Of a stretch of 43,498 nt of DNA, positions 42,426-43,498 are shown piece after piece. Positions within the stretch are counted from its first letter, which is position 1; every line of letters starts with the position of its first letter. The notes under the pieces were generated by a model. The model did not search any database and was not told the DNA's origin. It saw only the letters and a program-made list of their open reading frames with translations. A program made the position numbers and the translations under genes. Origin of the DNA: Actinomycetota bacterium (GTDB taxonomy: Bacteria > Actinomycetota > Actinomycetes > Nanopelagicales > Nanopelagicaceae); assembly GCA_009701185.1 (NCBI GenBank), contig WLKQ01000005.1, positions 1 to 43,498 on the forward strand, written 5' to 3'.

Positions 42426-43022
42426 TTACTTCAGGGCTCGCTTTACAATCAGCATTCTTTGCATAACAGTTACAATTCCTAAGATTGCCAACAACCACAT
42501 TCCGAAAGTCAAAATATATGGAACACCAAGGCCATCCAAGGCAATAGCTGACATAGAAATCATCAAACGTTCGGTTCGCTCTGCTATTCCCCCGTTGCAT
42601 GCAATCTGATAACTCTCAGCTTTTGCGCGGATATATGGAACTAACATTCCAGTTACTAGGCTGGCCAAAACCACATAACTGAGTACATCGTCTTGGCTTA
42701 TCAAATAGATCGTTATGCCAACAAGAATCGCAGAATCTGTAATTCGATCGATAGTTGAATCGAGGAAGCCTCCCCATGTACTAGCTCCGGTTTGAGAAAC
42801 TCTGGCCATAGTTCCATCGAAGAGGTCGCTAAGTGCGAAGATAAAGATAACCGCCGTGCCCAGAAAAAACTCACCTCTTGGATAGAAATACAGGGCGCTG
42901 ATAACGACGCCGAGGGCTCCCACCCACGTCACTGCATTGGGCGTAATGCCAATTCGCAGAGCAAACCTGGCTACGGGTGTTATTAATCTCGTAACCAGTG
43001 GTTTCAAAGTACGACTAATCAT
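42426..43022 (-). CDS. pgsA: CDP-alcohol phosphatidyltransferase, probable phosphatidylinositol phosphate synthase
   Basis: MISRTLKPLVTRLITPVARFALRIGITPNAVTWVGA; motif DLFDGTMARVSQTGASTWGGFLDSTIDR; ORF extends to 43067, but ATG 43022 is preferred. Confidence 0.92.
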   Translation of the reverse strand: MISRTLKPLVTRLITPVARFALRIGITPNAVTWVGALGVVISALYFYPRGEFFLGTAVIFIFALSDLFDGTMARVSQTGASTWGGFLDSTIDRITDSAILVGITIYLISQDDVLSYVVLASLVTGMLVPYIRAKAESYQIACNGGIAERTERLMISMSAIALDGLGVPYILTFGMWLLAILGIVTVMQRMLIVKRALK

Positions 43023-43046
43023 CAGGTCCCATCGTAGGCTGAGCAG

Positions 43047-43498
43047 GTGAAAACCCAAGCATCCCAACTAGCTATCGCCATATATGGCCACATAAGCGCC
43101 GATCCTGCCGCCGTGGCCGAGGCTCTAGGTGGCCACCTTGGCTCCAGTCCAGATCCCCACACCGATTGCGCAATTTTCGTCGTCAATCCCGCCATGGGTA
43201 TTGATCAAGAGAGCATCGATATCTGGCAGAGCTTGGACGAGTTTCAAACTCCACGCATGGTTGTCGTTACACATTTAGCTGACTCAACCTCTGATTTTGA
43301 TGATGCGGTCATGTTAGCAAACCGCGTTTTTGACCAGATGGCAACACCTTATTTAGTTCTCCACGATGAAGCCGGTCTGCCCTGTGCCCTTATCTCTTTA
43401 GAGACGATGCGTATCATCGATTACAGCACGGTTCCTGCTACCGATAGCGCATGCGAACCAGAACATGAGACCTTGGTGCAAGAGTTTCGTGATGAGTA
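43047..43498 (+). CDS. EF-G2/FusA2-like elongation-factor-G family protein with degenerate N-terminal G domain; truncated by window end
   Basis: Open frame from GTG 43047 to window end: VKTQASQLAIAIYGHISADPAAVAEALGGHLGSSPDPHTDCAIFVVNPAMGIDQESIDIWQSLDEFQTPRMVVVTHLADSTSDFDDAVMLANRVFDQMATPYLVLHDEAGLPCALISLETMRIIDYS...; resembles EF-G2 after the switch region; divergent from pgsA as in related genomes; not in ORF track because truncated. Confidence 0.7.
   Translation, partial: MKTQASQLAIAIYGHISADPAAVAEALGGHLGSSPDPHTDCAIFVVNPAMGIDQESIDIWQSLDEFQTPRMVVVTHLADSTSDFDDAVMLANRVFDQMATPYLVLHDEAGLPCALISLETMRIIDYSTVPATDSACEPEHETLVQEFRDE

Noticed and set aside
1-43498. Search for tRNA, rRNA, CRISPR arrays, transposases, toxin-antitoxin, restriction or other defence systems
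   Set aside because: None recognised; the intergenic space is too small and all substantial ORFs are accounted for by housekeeping or small conserved families.

Overview
A 43.5 kb window from a compact, lowish-GC actinobacterial chromosome. Gene order and protein features suggest a streamlined planktonic type such as the acI/Nanopelagicales group; this lineage call is inference. No tRNA, rRNA, mobile element or CRISPR was found. Nearly everything is housekeeping on the minus strand, in three long co-directional runs: (1) pyrR-pyrB-pyrC-carA-carB-pyrK-pyrD-pyrF-[mIHF::gmk]-rpoZ-coaBC-metK-priA; (2) MBL-hisS-aspS-DUF948-alaS-ruvX-mltG-aroE-prepilin peptidase-aroC-aroK-aroB-aroQ-efp-nusB; (3) pgsA-PIM acyltransferase-pimA-LemA-like-DUF3048-pdxS-pdxT-yebC-ruvC-ruvA-ruvB-secD-secF-rel. 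Only three genes are on the plus strand: a bldD-like regulator, a DUF349 protein, and a truncated EF-G-like protein at the right edge. I see no obvious defence or mobile system. The most interesting items are: a BldD ortholog that keeps an exact RxD-X8-RxxD c-di-GMP motif; an EF-G2-like protein whose N-terminus seems to have lost the P-loop and switch region; an in-frame mIHF-guanylate kinase fusion; a PyrR-binding-loop-like hairpin abutting the pyrR ribosome-binding site; a perfect DnaA 9-mer in the bldD/pyrR divergent region; and loss of yajC and apt from an otherwise canonical ruv-sec-rel cluster.
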